In this document: positions 18,015 through 26,084 of the stretch, in pieces
Position numbering within the stretch: position 1 is the stretch's first letter
Layout of the letters: each line of letters begins with the position of its first letter
DNA from: Cupriavidus sp. YR651
Lineage (GTDB): Bacteria > Pseudomonadota > Gammaproteobacteria > Burkholderiales > Burkholderiaceae
Assembly (NCBI RefSeq): GCF_900101625.1
Contig: NZ_FMYZ01000009.1
Location: 124,001-188,000, forward strand
DNA: 64,000 nt
Reading direction: 5' to 3'
The notes under the pieces: generated by a model
The model's database searches: none
The model's input: the letters and a program-made list of their open reading frames with translations, nothing else
What the model was told of the DNA's origin: nothing
Translations under genes and position numbers: made by a program

Positions 18015-18334
18015 GACGCATCTCCTTGCTGGGGGTAAGGGAAGCCGAGAAATGGGGCCGCGCCGGACGACGGATGGTGTTGCCCGATTGCCGCGCGGTA
18101 GCCTGAGTGTAGCGCCTGCCGCACGGCACTTGGGAACTGCGTGTGCACTGAGATGCTCAGCGCACTTTCCGGCCCTGAAACCATCGAACGGATTCTCTTT
18201 CGCCCCCCCCGCGACGCGCTTCGGCGGCACGCGCAGTTCGCACTAGACTGAAGATCACAGAACTGCCCTCCGGATTATCCGAACCATGCTCAAACTCGAA
18301 GGCGTGGCCAGCTTCGTTGCCGTCGATAAGCAGC
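18015..18334. other. Phasin/BTAD-regulator divergent intergenic region
   Basis: About 320 bases hold the promoters of the phasin (minus) and the BTAD regulator (plus). A run of eight C lies near 18205. Apart from the 20-codon frame at 18286, no gene is seen. Confidence 0.4.
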
Positions 18335-18345
18335 ATGGCGCCTGA
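18286..18345 (+). pseudogene. Possible LysR N-terminal remnant or leader frame
   Basis: ATG at 18286 opens 19 codons reading MLKLEGVASFVAVDKQHGA before TGA. The first 13 residues look like the opening of a LysR-type regulator, after which similarity stops. The frame overlaps the start of the large regulator gene by a few codons. It could be a decayed regulator end or a leader peptide coupled to the next gene. Chance resemblance is possible. Confidence 0.3.
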
Positions 18346-21300
18346 AGCTCGCTACTCTGTCCGCCTGCTCGGCGACTTCCATCTCGACGGCGCCGACGCG
18401 CCGATGCCTGACGCGAATTCTCCGCGCCTGCAGGCGCTGCTGGCCTATCTGATTCTGCATCGGGACGCGCCGCAGACGCGCCAGCAACTCGCCTTCTTGT
18501 TCTGGCCCGATTCCTCCCAGGCGCAGGCGCGCAATGCATTGCGTCAGCTCCTGTTTCATCTGCGCAAGGCGTGGCCGCACGCCGCCAGCTTCGTCCACGC
18601 CGATGCGCAAATGGTGCGATGGCTGCCCGATTCCGCGTTCGATGTCGATGTCGCGCAGTTTCAGGCGGCCCTGGCCACCGCGGCGCGGGCCGCAAGCCAC
18701 AACGACACGGCCACCGAGGAAGAGCTCCTGACGCATGCCGCGGAGTTGTATCGAGGCGACCTGCTGGCGAGTTGCTTCGATGAATGGATCGCCCCGCAGC
18801 GCGATCAGTTGCGCGAAGCGTGCATCGCGGCGCTCGTGCGGGCGAGCCAGTTGAGCGAGGACAGACGCGACTACGCCAAGGCGTTGAAACACGCGCAGCA
18901 GTTGCAGCGGCTCGATCCATTGCGCGAACCGACCTATATGGCGCTGATGCGCCTGCATGCACTGAATCACGATCACGCATCCGCGTTGCGCGCCTATCGC
19001 AGCTGCGTTGAAACCTTCACGCGCGAGCTGGGCGTCGCGCCCGGTGAAGCCTTGCGCGAGGCCTACGCGCGCCTTGCCGCTCAAGCCGCGCCCACGCAGC
19101 GTCGACGCACTCGGGACCCCATGCTGTCGATGATCGGACGCCACGAAGAATGGCGACGGCTTCTCGAAGTGTGGCAACGCAGCCAGCTTGGCGACAAGCA
19201 GTTCGCCCTGATCTCGGGAGAAGCCGGCATCGGCAAATCGCGTCTGGCGGAGGAATTGCTCGTGCACCTTGCCGGACAAGGCTTCACCACGACGCACTCG
19301 CGCGCGTACGCGGCCGAGGGCCAGGTCGCGTTTGCGCCGGTCACCGGCTGGCTGCGCAGCCCTGCCTTGTACGAAGCGATGAGTGGACTCGACAGACTGT
19401 GGCTGACCGAAGTGGCGCGCCTGTTGCCGGAACTGCTGACGCAGCAACCGGGCCTGCCGCCGCCCTCCCCGCTCACCGAATACTGGCAGCGCCAGCGGTT
19501 CTTCGAAGCGCTGGCGCGCGCCGTGCTTGCGAAAGACGGGCCGTTGCTGCTGTTGCTCGATGATTTGCAATGGTGCGACGCAGAGACCCTCGAATGGCTG
19601 CGCTTTCTGATGCGCTTCGACGTCAACGTGAAGCTCCTCGTGGTGGCGACGGCGCGGCATGAAGACATCACGCCATTGCACGCGGTCACCCGGCTGCTCG
19701 ACGCCTTGCGGCGCGACGACCAGCTCACCGAGATGCTGCTGGGCGCACTGGATGCCGCCGAAACCGCGAAGATCGGGGCCCAGATCATCCATCGGCCGCT
19801 GGGCGATGCGGAGGCAACCCGGCTGTTCGAGGAAAGCGAAGGCAATCCCCTGTTCACGGTCGAGATGATGCGCGCCCGGTCGGACACCGCAACGTCGGGC
19901 GGCACGCCGCAGGGCACGGTCCCCAAGTTGCCGCCCAAGGTGTACACGGTGATCTCGAACCGGCTGGCGCAACTGTCGCCTGCCGCGCGCGATATCGTCG
20001 GCGTCGCGGCGATCATCGGGCGAGCATTCACCGCCGGTGTGCTGGCCCAGGCGAGCGACGTGCGCGAGGACGCCCTGACCGGGGCGCTGGACGAACTCTG
20101 GCAACGAGGCATCGTGCGCCAGCCAGACAGCGGGGGCGTCGCCTTTGACTTCAGCCACGACAAGATCCGGGACGTGGCGTATGCCGAGGTCAGCCCGCTG
20201 CAACGCCGCCGCCTGCATCAACGCGTGGCGCGCGCCCTCGAACAGGCGTCGGGCGACGATGTCGACGCGGCAAGCGCGCAGATTGCCGCGCACTACGAGC
20301 AGGCGGGCCTGCCGACCGAGTCTGCCGCTTTCTATCGGCGCGCGGCCGGTGTTGCGCAGAGTGTGTACGCCTATGACGAAGCCATCGCGCTGTTGCAGCG
20401 CGGGCTGGCACAAGCCGATCAGATCGTCGATCCACAGGAGCGCGCGCGGCAGTCGCTGGCATTGCAACTCGACCTTGCCCCGCCAATCCGGATTTCCCGT
20501 GGCTGGGCGGCGCCCGAGCTCGATACGCCGCTGCGGCGCGCCGTGGAGCTCAGCAAGCAGGCGGGCGACTTCGGTCAGCAGGCGCGCGCGCAGGTCAGCC
20601 TTGCCTTCTTTCTGGTCGTCAGCGCGGAGCTTGCCCAGGCGCGGAGCCTGAGCGAGGAAGTCATCGCGGGATTGGGCACTGCGGGGCCGGGTACCTACAC
20701 GTCGATGGCATGGACCAACATCATGGGCAGCCTGGTCCAGCAGGGCGACTGGGTGGCGGCAGAGCCAGCGTATCAACGCGCGCTCGGCGCCTACGACGAA
20801 AGCCAGCACGCCGAGCATGTATCGCTGATGGGCGGCAACTTCGGCGTACTGGCCGCCGCGTGGTCGGCCCATGCCTTCTGGTTCACCGGGCTCGCCGATC
20901 AGGCCTTGCGGCGCGGGCGCGACGCGCTCGAGGTGGCAAACCGGCTGGCGCACCCGTTCTCCCAGGCGCTGGCGCTCTCTTACCTTGCAACGCAGCACGC
21001 CCTGCGACGGGAGCACGGTCTCACGATTCACTACGCCCGGCAGGCGCGTGAGATCGCCGATCAGTACCACGTCGGCTACTACCTCGCCTGGGCTGACGTG
21101 CTGCTCACCTGGGCCAACGCGAAGCAGTCGCCCAGCGCCGGCGCCGTGGCGGCAATGCAGGCGGCGATCGACGGCTTTCATGCCACCGGGGCGCGCCTGC
21201 GGCTGCCGCTGTATCTCGGCATGCTGGCGGAATGTCTGGGTGACGTCGGCGAGACCGAGTCCGCGCTTGCGGCGCTGGATCAGGCGCTCGACCATGCGGA

Positions 21301-21595
21301 GCACACCGGCGAGCACTGGCTGGACGCGGAGCTCTATCGCCTGCGCGGCGAGCTGCTGTTGCACCGCAGCGCCAATCTGGCCGAAGCCGAATCGTCGCTG
21401 GTCAAGGCCATCGAGATCGCCACCGCCCAAGGGGCTCGGCCTTTCGAGTTGCGCGCCGCGCTGTCTCTGGCGTCGTTGCGCGAGCCACGGGATGGCATCG
21501 GCGCGCGTCGGGTGGTCGAGTCGCCGCTCGCCCGATTCACCGAAGGCTTCGACCAGCCCGACGTCGTCCGCGCGCGCGCGTTACTCACACGTTAG
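18335..21595 (+). CDS. SARP-like BTAD regulator with AAA ATPase and TPR tail
   Basis: A 1086-residue cytosolic regulator. Residues 8-100 form a winged-helix-like segment ('YSVRLLGDFHLDG', 'RQQLAFLFWPDSSQAQARNALRQ'-type motif split across 50-75). A bacterial transcriptional activator domain follows (about 100-250; 'YRGDLLASCFDEWI', 'TRELGVAPGEAL'). An AAA/NB-ARC-like ATPase (about 265-560) has Walker A GEAGIGKS and Walker B 'LLLLLDDLQWCD'; the C-terminal 500 residues are TPR-like helices. Such proteins sense a ligand or partner and activate nearby genes. The ATG at 18335 is preferred, though a TTG at 18317 is possible. It lies 121 bp upstream of the FAD oxidoreductase, a likely target. Confidence 0.82.
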   Translation: MAPEARYSVRLLGDFHLDGADAPMPDANSPRLQALLAYLILHRDAPQTRQQLAFLFWPDSSQAQARNALRQLLFHLRKAWPHAASFVHADAQMVRWLPDSAFDVDVAQFQAALATAARAASHNDTATEEELLTHAAELYRGDLLASCFDEWIAPQRDQLREACIAALVRASQLSEDRRDYAKALKHAQQLQRLDPLREPTYMALMRLHALNHDHASALRAYRSCVETFTRELGVAPGEALREAYARLAAQAAPTQRRRTRDPMLSMIGRHEEWRRLLEVWQRSQLGDKQFALISGEAGIGKSRLAEELLVHLAGQGFTTTHSRAYAAEGQVAFAPVTGWLRSPALYEAMSGLDRLWLTEVARLLPELLTQQPGLPPPSPLTEYWQRQRFFEALARAVLAKDGPLLLLLDDLQWCDAETLEWLRFLMRFDVNVKLLVVATARHEDITPLHAVTRLLDALRRDDQLTEMLLGALDAAETAKIGAQIIHRPLGDAEATRLFEESEGNPLFTVEMMRARSDTATSGGTPQGTVPKLPPKVYTVISNRLAQLSPAARDIVGVAAIIGRAFTAGVLAQASDVREDALTGALDELWQRGIVRQPDSGGVAFDFSHDKIRDVAYAEVSPLQRRRLHQRVARALEQASGDDVDAASAQIAAHYEQAGLPTESAAFYRRAAGVAQSVYAYDEAIALLQRGLAQADQIVDPQERARQSLALQLDLAPPIRISRGWAAPELDTPLRRAVELSKQAGDFGQQARAQVSLAFFLVVSAELAQARSLSEEVIAGLGTAGPGTYTSMAWTNIMGSLVQQGDWVAAEPAYQRALGAYDESQHAEHVSLMGGNFGVLAAAWSAHAFWFTGLADQALRRGRDALEVANRLAHPFSQALALSYLATQHALRREHGLTIHYARQAREIADQYHVGYYLAWADVLLTWANAKQSPSAGAVAAMQAAIDGFHATGARLRLPLYLGMLAECLGDVGETESALAALDQALDHAEHTGEHWLDAELYRLRGELLLHRSANLAEAESSLVKAIEIATAQGARPFELRAALSLASLREPRDGIGARRVVESPLARFTEGFDQPDVVRARALLTR

Positions 21596-21716
21596 TCATG
21601 GTTGAGCCGCCCGGCGCCGACGGCGTCGGAGATTGACGCAAATAACGGTGCGCCTAACGCTTTCCAAACGCCGAGGTTGATAAAACTCCTGCATACCAAC
21701 CGGACAGGAGGCAACC

Positions 21717-23102
21717 ATGGAAGGTGCTCTGAGTGAAACCGTCGCTACCGCGCTCAAGGCGCATTTTCGCGGGCAACTGATTCAGCCTGGCGATGCGGCC
21801 TATGACCAGGCTCGCGCGGTGTACAACGGCATGATCGACAAGCGCCCGGCACTGATCGCGCGCTGCACGGATGTCGCGGACGTCATTGCGGCGGTGAACG
21901 CCGCGCGAGACAGCGGAATGCTGCTGGCGGTACGTGGCGGTGCGCACAATGGCGCCGGGCTCGGCACCTGTGATGGCGGACTGGTGGTCGATCTGTCGCC
22001 GATGAAAGGCGTGTTTGTCGATCCGAAGCGCAACACCATTCGCGTCGGTGGCGGCTGCACCTGGGGCGATGTGGACCATGCCGCCAGCGCCTACGGGATG
22101 GCAACGCCCAGCGGGTTCATCTCGACCACGGGTGTGGGCGGGCTGACGCTTGGCGGGGGCATTGGCTACCTGAGCCGCGCCTGCGGCCTGACGATCGATA
22201 ACCTGCTCGGCGCCGAGGTCGTCCTGGCCGACGGGCGACTGGTCAATGCCAGCAGCGACGAGAACGCGGACCTGTTCTGGGCGTTGCGCGGCGGTGGCGG
22301 CAACTTCGGCGTGGTCACCTCGTTCGAGTTCAAGGCCCATGCCGTCGGCACGGTCTACGGCGGCCCGATGCTGTGGCCGATGGATCAGGCGCGCGAGTTG
22401 ATGAAGTGGTGGCGCGATTTCATCCTGACCGCGCCGGAGGACATCAACGGCTGGTTCGGCTTTGTGACGGTGCCGCCCGGGCCGCCGTTCCCCGAGTCCG
22501 TCCACCTGCAGAAGATGTGCGCCGTGGTGTGGTGTTACACGGGTCCGCTCGATCAGGCCGAAGCGCGCTTCAAGCCGATTCGCGATGCCATGCCGCCAGC
22601 GGTGGACTTTGCCGGCCCCATTCCATGGCCGGTCTTGCAGAGCCTGTTCGACGCGCTGTATCCGCCCGGCCTGCAGTGGTACTGGAAAGCCGACTTCGTG
22701 ACCGACCTGAGCGACAAGGCCATCGACCTGCACATCAAGTACGGGCACCAGTTGCCGTCCATGCATTCGACCATGCACCTGTATCCCATCAACGGCGCGG
22801 CGCATCGCGCGGGCCCCAATGACACCGCGTTCAGCTACCGCGATGCGAACTTCGCCAGCGTGATCGTCGGCGTCGATCCGGACCCGACCAACAACGACCG
22901 CATTGTGCAATGGGCCAAGGACTACTGGCTGGCGTTGCATCCGCATTCGGCTGGCGGCGGCTACATCAACATGATGATGGACGAAGGCAATGACAACGTG
23001 AAGGCCGCCTATCGCGACAACTACGCGCAACTGGCGGAAATCAAGCGCAAGTACGACCCGGCGAATCTGTTCCGCGTGAATCAGAACATCCGGCCCGCCT
23101 GA
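21717..23102 (+). CDS. FAD-binding oxidoreductase, berberine-bridge-enzyme type
   Basis: A 461-residue enzyme with AGGAGG before its ATG. The PCMH-type FAD domain (about 40-215) has 'RGGAHNGAG', whose His77 is the usual covalent FAD attachment point, and 'GVGGLTLGGGIGYLSR'. The second attachment Cys of bicovalent plant-type members is absent, so single covalent linkage is expected. The C-terminal BBE motif reads 'YRDNYAQLAEIKRKYDPANLFRVNQNI'-like (split here: 'YAQLAEIKRKYDP', 'NLFRVNQNI'). Members oxidise sugars, alcohols or secondary metabolites; the substrate is not evident. Probably controlled by the BTAD regulator immediately upstream. Confidence 0.88.
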   Translation: MEGALSETVATALKAHFRGQLIQPGDAAYDQARAVYNGMIDKRPALIARCTDVADVIAAVNAARDSGMLLAVRGGAHNGAGLGTCDGGLVVDLSPMKGVFVDPKRNTIRVGGGCTWGDVDHAASAYGMATPSGFISTTGVGGLTLGGGIGYLSRACGLTIDNLLGAEVVLADGRLVNASSDENADLFWALRGGGGNFGVVTSFEFKAHAVGTVYGGPMLWPMDQARELMKWWRDFILTAPEDINGWFGFVTVPPGPPFPESVHLQKMCAVVWCYTGPLDQAEARFKPIRDAMPPAVDFAGPIPWPVLQSLFDALYPPGLQWYWKADFVTDLSDKAIDLHIKYGHQLPSMHSTMHLYPINGAAHRAGPNDTAFSYRDANFASVIVGVDPDPTNNDRIVQWAKDYWLALHPHSAGGGYINMMMDEGNDNVKAAYRDNYAQLAEIKRKYDPANLFRVNQNIRPA

Positions 23103-23206
23103 GCGTGGACCGAAGGTTGCACCTGCCGACGTCACCGTGGGACTCGCCGCCCTGATTCCCGGCGATGCCCACTCCCCTTGCCTGCTGGAATCGCGAGGAG
23201 ATGTTC

Positions 23207-23443
23207 ATGAGCAAGCTGGTTTGCGCGGGGCTCGCTGCCCTGGTGCTGCTCGCTGCCTGCGCTGACGCAGAAAGCGGCGTGGACTGTGCCGGCGGCATAT
23301 CGATGGGTGGCTTAGGTGCAACGGGTGCGACGGGTGCAATGGGTGCAATGGGTGCAATGGGTGCAATGGAAGCGCTGGGGGAATTGGCTGGCGCAGCCTT
23401 CCCGACGAACGGCGGGCAGTTTTCGCTTTATCTATTGCGATAG
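23207..23443 (+). CDS. Small lipoprotein with Gly-Ala-Met repeats
   Basis: A 78-residue protein. The ATG at 23207 has GAGGAG at ideal spacing; an ATG at 23201 overlaps that site and is less likely. The N-terminus 'MSKLVCAGLAALVLLAACAD' is a lipoprotein signal with lipobox LAAC (Cys18). The mature part contains six Gly-Ala-X triplets (GATGATGAMGAMGAMGAM) encoded by a 9-bp tandem repeat. The rest is short and unrecognised. Probably a small envelope lipoprotein. Confidence 0.6.
   Translation: MSKLVCAGLAALVLLAACADAESGVDCAGGISMGGLGATGATGAMGAMGAMGAMEALGELAGAAFPTNGGQFSLYLLR
23315..23368 (+). repeat. Six 9-bp tandem repeats (GGTGCAATG type)
   Basis: Units GGTGCAACG, GGTGCGACG, then four identical GGTGCAATG lie head to tail. 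The 9-bp period keeps frame, so copy-number change would alter only the length of the Gly-Ala-Met stretch of the small lipoprotein. Confidence 0.9.
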
Positions 23444-23484
23444 TTGCGTTAGGCCAGGCCCTGCGGGAGGCCTATAAAGAAGGC

Positions 23485-24708
23485 GTGTCGACCACCGATT
23501 ACGCCTCGATGCATCCCGACTGTCCCGCCATCCTGTTCGGCGCCTTCGACCGCCATAATTTCGGCGACCTCCTGCTGGCGCAAGTCATGGGGCGCCTGCT
23601 GGCCGACCGTCGCCTGTTGTACGCCGGCCTTGCCGACCGCGACCTGAGGGGTCATGGTGGCCATCGCGTGCACGCGATCACGCGTCTGGCCGCCGCTGTG
23701 GGCGACGCCGCTGTCGACATCATCCACGTGGGCGGCGAGATCCTGACCTGTCATGCGTGGGAAGCGGCCGTCATGCTCCTTGGCACAGAGCCAGCCCGGT
23801 CAATCATCGCCCAGCTCGATTCCCGCGCGCCAGAGCGCACGGCGTGGGCGCGCGACCTGCTTGGGCTGCCGGACCTCGCGCCTTACCTGCTGCCGGCCGG
23901 ATTGTTCCCAAATACAAGGCGCGTGATCTATCACGCCGCAGGCGGCATCGAATTCGATCGCCTTGACCGGGCCATGCAAGACGAAGTGGTCGCCAAGCTC
24001 GGATCCGCAGCCCATGTCAGCGTCAGGGACCGGCAGACCCGCGCGATGCTGGCCGCGCATGGGGTGCGCAGTCATCTGGAGCCCGACCCGGCCGTCATGG
24101 TCCGTGAGTTGTTCGGCACGCGCATTGACAGCCGATGCCACCGCGGCGAACTGGCGGCCCTGCTGGCGGCCTTTCCGCGCGGTTACCTCGCGATGCAGTT
24201 CGCCGCCGAATTTGGCGATGACCAGACGCTCGCGCTGCTTGCCGGGCAACTCCAACGCATCGCGCGGTCCACGGGTCTCGGCGTCGTGCTGTTCCGTGCC
24301 GGCGCGGCGCCGTGGCATGACGACCTGTCCTGCTATCGGAGGCTTGCGGCGCGGCTGGACGATATGTCCGTCGCACTCCTTGAGTCACTCAACCTGTGGG
24401 ATATCTGCGCGCTGATTTCGCGTAGCCGCTGTTATGCAGGCAGCAGCCTGCACGGCGGCATCGTCGCCAATGCCTTCGGCCTGCCGTGGCTTGGCCTGCT
24501 GCGTCCCGGACAAGACCCTGATACCAGCAAGCAGGCTGCCTTCTGGTCCACCTGGGGCACGGCTGGTGCCCCTGCAGCAGTACAGGTCGAGGCGATGGCC
24601 GACGGGGTGAATCAGGCCATGGCAAGCGACCCCGTTCAGCGCACGCGACTGGCCAGCGAACTCGTCAGTGCGTGCCGCGCGAGCTTGCAGTCGGCACATG
24701 GTGACTGA
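23485..24708 (+). CDS. Polysaccharide pyruvyl transferase family protein
   Basis: A 407-residue protein starting at GTG; an ATG at 23509 is a possible alternative because the site before the GTG is weak. 'ILFGAFDRHNFGDLLL' at the N-terminus, 'IHVGGEILT', 'VSVRDRQTRAML' and 'SRCYAGSSLHGGIVANAFGLPWLGL' are the ordered landmarks of the PF04230 family, which transfers pyruvyl ketal groups to cell-surface sugars. No glycosyltransferases or capsule genes lie nearby, so the acceptor is unknown. It is cytosolic, with no signal or membrane segment. Confidence 0.8.
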   Translation: MSTTDYASMHPDCPAILFGAFDRHNFGDLLLAQVMGRLLADRRLLYAGLADRDLRGHGGHRVHAITRLAAAVGDAAVDIIHVGGEILTCHAWEAAVMLLGTEPARSIIAQLDSRAPERTAWARDLLGLPDLAPYLLPAGLFPNTRRVIYHAAGGIEFDRLDRAMQDEVVAKLGSAAHVSVRDRQTRAMLAAHGVRSHLEPDPAVMVRELFGTRIDSRCHRGELAALLAAFPRGYLAMQFAAEFGDDQTLALLAGQLQRIARSTGLGVVLFRAGAAPWHDDLSCYRRLAARLDDMSVALLESLNLWDICALISRSRCYAGSSLHGGIVANAFGLPWLGLLRPGQDPDTSKQAAFWSTWGTAGAPAAVQVEAMADGVNQAMASDPVQRTRLASELVSACRASLQSAHGD

Positions 24709-24743
24709 GCCGGCACCTGCCGACGCAGAGGAACGCTGAACCC

Positions 24744-24777
24744 CACCGCTGCATTCCCACACGCAATGGCAGCGGTG
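24744..24777 (+). terminator. Hairpin after the pyruvyl transferase gene
   Basis: CACCGCTGC (24744-24752) pairs perfectly with GCAGCGGTG (24769-24777); an inner ATT/AAT extends the stem after one bulge. It lies 36 bp after the stop codon. There is no T run behind it, so termination would be weak or Rho-assisted. Confidence 0.4.
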
Positions 24778-24861
24778 CCAAAAGCACAACACACCATTGC
24801 ATTTGCCCGTGTGGGACGGATGGTGCATCTGAAGCCATGAATGTGACGTCCGTCCCCATTT

Positions 24862-24899
24862 ACGACGGATGCATGCGTCGTTAGTATCTGACCAGTCAG
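24862..24899. promoter_or_regulatory. Two adjacent palindromes upstream of the LysR gene
   Basis: ACGACGGATGCATGCGTCGT (24862-24881) is a palindrome with one mismatched pair. Six bases later comes CTGAC-CA-GTCAG (24888-24899). TAGTAT between them resembles a -10 box. The second palindrome ends only seven bases before the ATG at 24907, so a bound regulator would block transcription or translation start. The second site resembles TetR-type operators more than LysR boxes. Confidence 0.5.
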
Positions 24900-24906
24900 T
24901 TATTTG

Positions 24907-25968
24907 ATGAGCGTGCGCAGAGAACCTGGACGCGCATCGAACATCCCACGCAACATGAACGATTCGGAAGTATTGGAGCGCAGCCCTCACCAGAGCCTGC
25001 CAAATCGCGCTGACGCGTTGTCAGCAAGCTTTGCCACGAGCTACGCGGGCATCATGGCGTTTATGGCCGTGGCCAGCGCGGGGAGCTTCGCCAAGGCGAG
25101 CGAACGCCTGGGCATCGGGCGTTCCGCTGTCAGTCGCAGTGTCCAGAAACTGGAGGCGCAACTCAGCACGCAACTGTTCCTTCGCACCACGCGCACCACG
25201 ACACTTACACGCGAAGGCCGGCGCTTCTTCGAGAACTGTCATCGGGGAGTGACGCACATGGTGGATGCCATGGACGACCTGTTCGAGCAGCGCATGGGCC
25301 CGCCGCGTGGTCTGGTCCGCATCAGCGCTTCGGTCGGATTCGGAAGAAAGGTCGTGGCGCCGTTGGTGGACAAGTTCGCGAAGGCCTACCCTGACATCAC
25401 CATCGACCTTCTACTCGACGACCGGCTCACCGACTTTGCCTCGGACCGCGTCGATGTCGCGTTCCGTAGTGGGCATCTCGAAGATTCCAGCCTCATCGCC
25501 AAGCAGCTGATACCGATGCAAATGGCACTGGTGGCCGCGCCTTCCTACGTGGAAACACACGGGCTTCCGGATTCGCCGGACGATCTGCCTGACCACACGT
25601 GCATCAACTTCCGTCTCTGGAATGGTCGCTTGCTCGAATGGGATTTCAAGGTCGATGGGCTGTCGCGGAAATACCTGCCCGCAGCCCGTCTCACCTTCAA
25701 CAATTTCGATCTGGTATTGCAGGCGGCTTTGCAGGGACGGGGTCTGGCGCTGCTGCCGGGCTACCAGGTCCGCCAGCACATCGCGTCGAAGAACCTCGTC
25801 GTGGCACTGCCCTGCCACACGCACTGCGATCGGGGGCACTACGTTTGCTATCCGAGCCGGCAACACTTGCCAACGCGCACTCGCGTCTTCATCGACTTCA
25901 TGACCACGGAAATCCGCGCACTCGATCTGGATTGCCTTGGCCAATCCAACGTCGATTCGGCGCTGTGA
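24907..25968 (+). CDS. LysR-type transcriptional regulator, likely controls efflux operon
   Basis: A 353-residue regulator. The winged helix-turn-helix lies at about 48-105 ('GIMAFMAVASAGSFAKASERL', split: 'AVASAGSFAKASERL', 'IGRSAVSRSVQKLEAQLST'). The effector domain follows ('FGRKVVAPLVDKFAKAYPD', 'DRVDVAFRSGHLEDSSLIA', 'LVLQAALQGRGLALLPGY'). The N-terminal 45 residues are longer than usual, so the ATG at 24955 or a later start may be right; no start has a good ribosome-binding site. It is the CrgA/AaeR-like subgroup that commonly sits beside efflux genes, and the three-gene pump follows 116 bp downstream on the same strand. Confidence 0.82.
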   Translation: MSVRREPGRASNIPRNMNDSEVLERSPHQSLPNRADALSASFATSYAGIMAFMAVASAGSFAKASERLGIGRSAVSRSVQKLEAQLSTQLFLRTTRTTTLTREGRRFFENCHRGVTHMVDAMDDLFEQRMGPPRGLVRISASVGFGRKVVAPLVDKFAKAYPDITIDLLLDDRLTDFASDRVDVAFRSGHLEDSSLIAKQLIPMQMALVAAPSYVETHGLPDSPDDLPDHTCINFRLWNGRLLEWDFKVDGLSRKYLPAARLTFNNFDLVLQAALQGRGLALLPGYQVRQHIASKNLVVALPCHTHCDRGHYVCYPSRQHLPTRTRVFIDFMTTEIRALDLDCLGQSNVDSAL

Positions 25969-26084
25969 CGCTTCAAGCTGACCACGCGATTGGTGTCACG
26001 GCGACAACACACTGCGCACTGTGACGGCACTACCGGCCTCCCACGCCGAAGCCTAGGATTCTCCCCAAGCCGTCCATTCGGAAA

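Noticed and set aside
18290-21430. A 1046-codon open frame on the minus strand opposite the BTAD regulator
   Set aside because: No recognisable domain, biased composition, and it lies wholly within a well-supported multidomain gene on the other strand.
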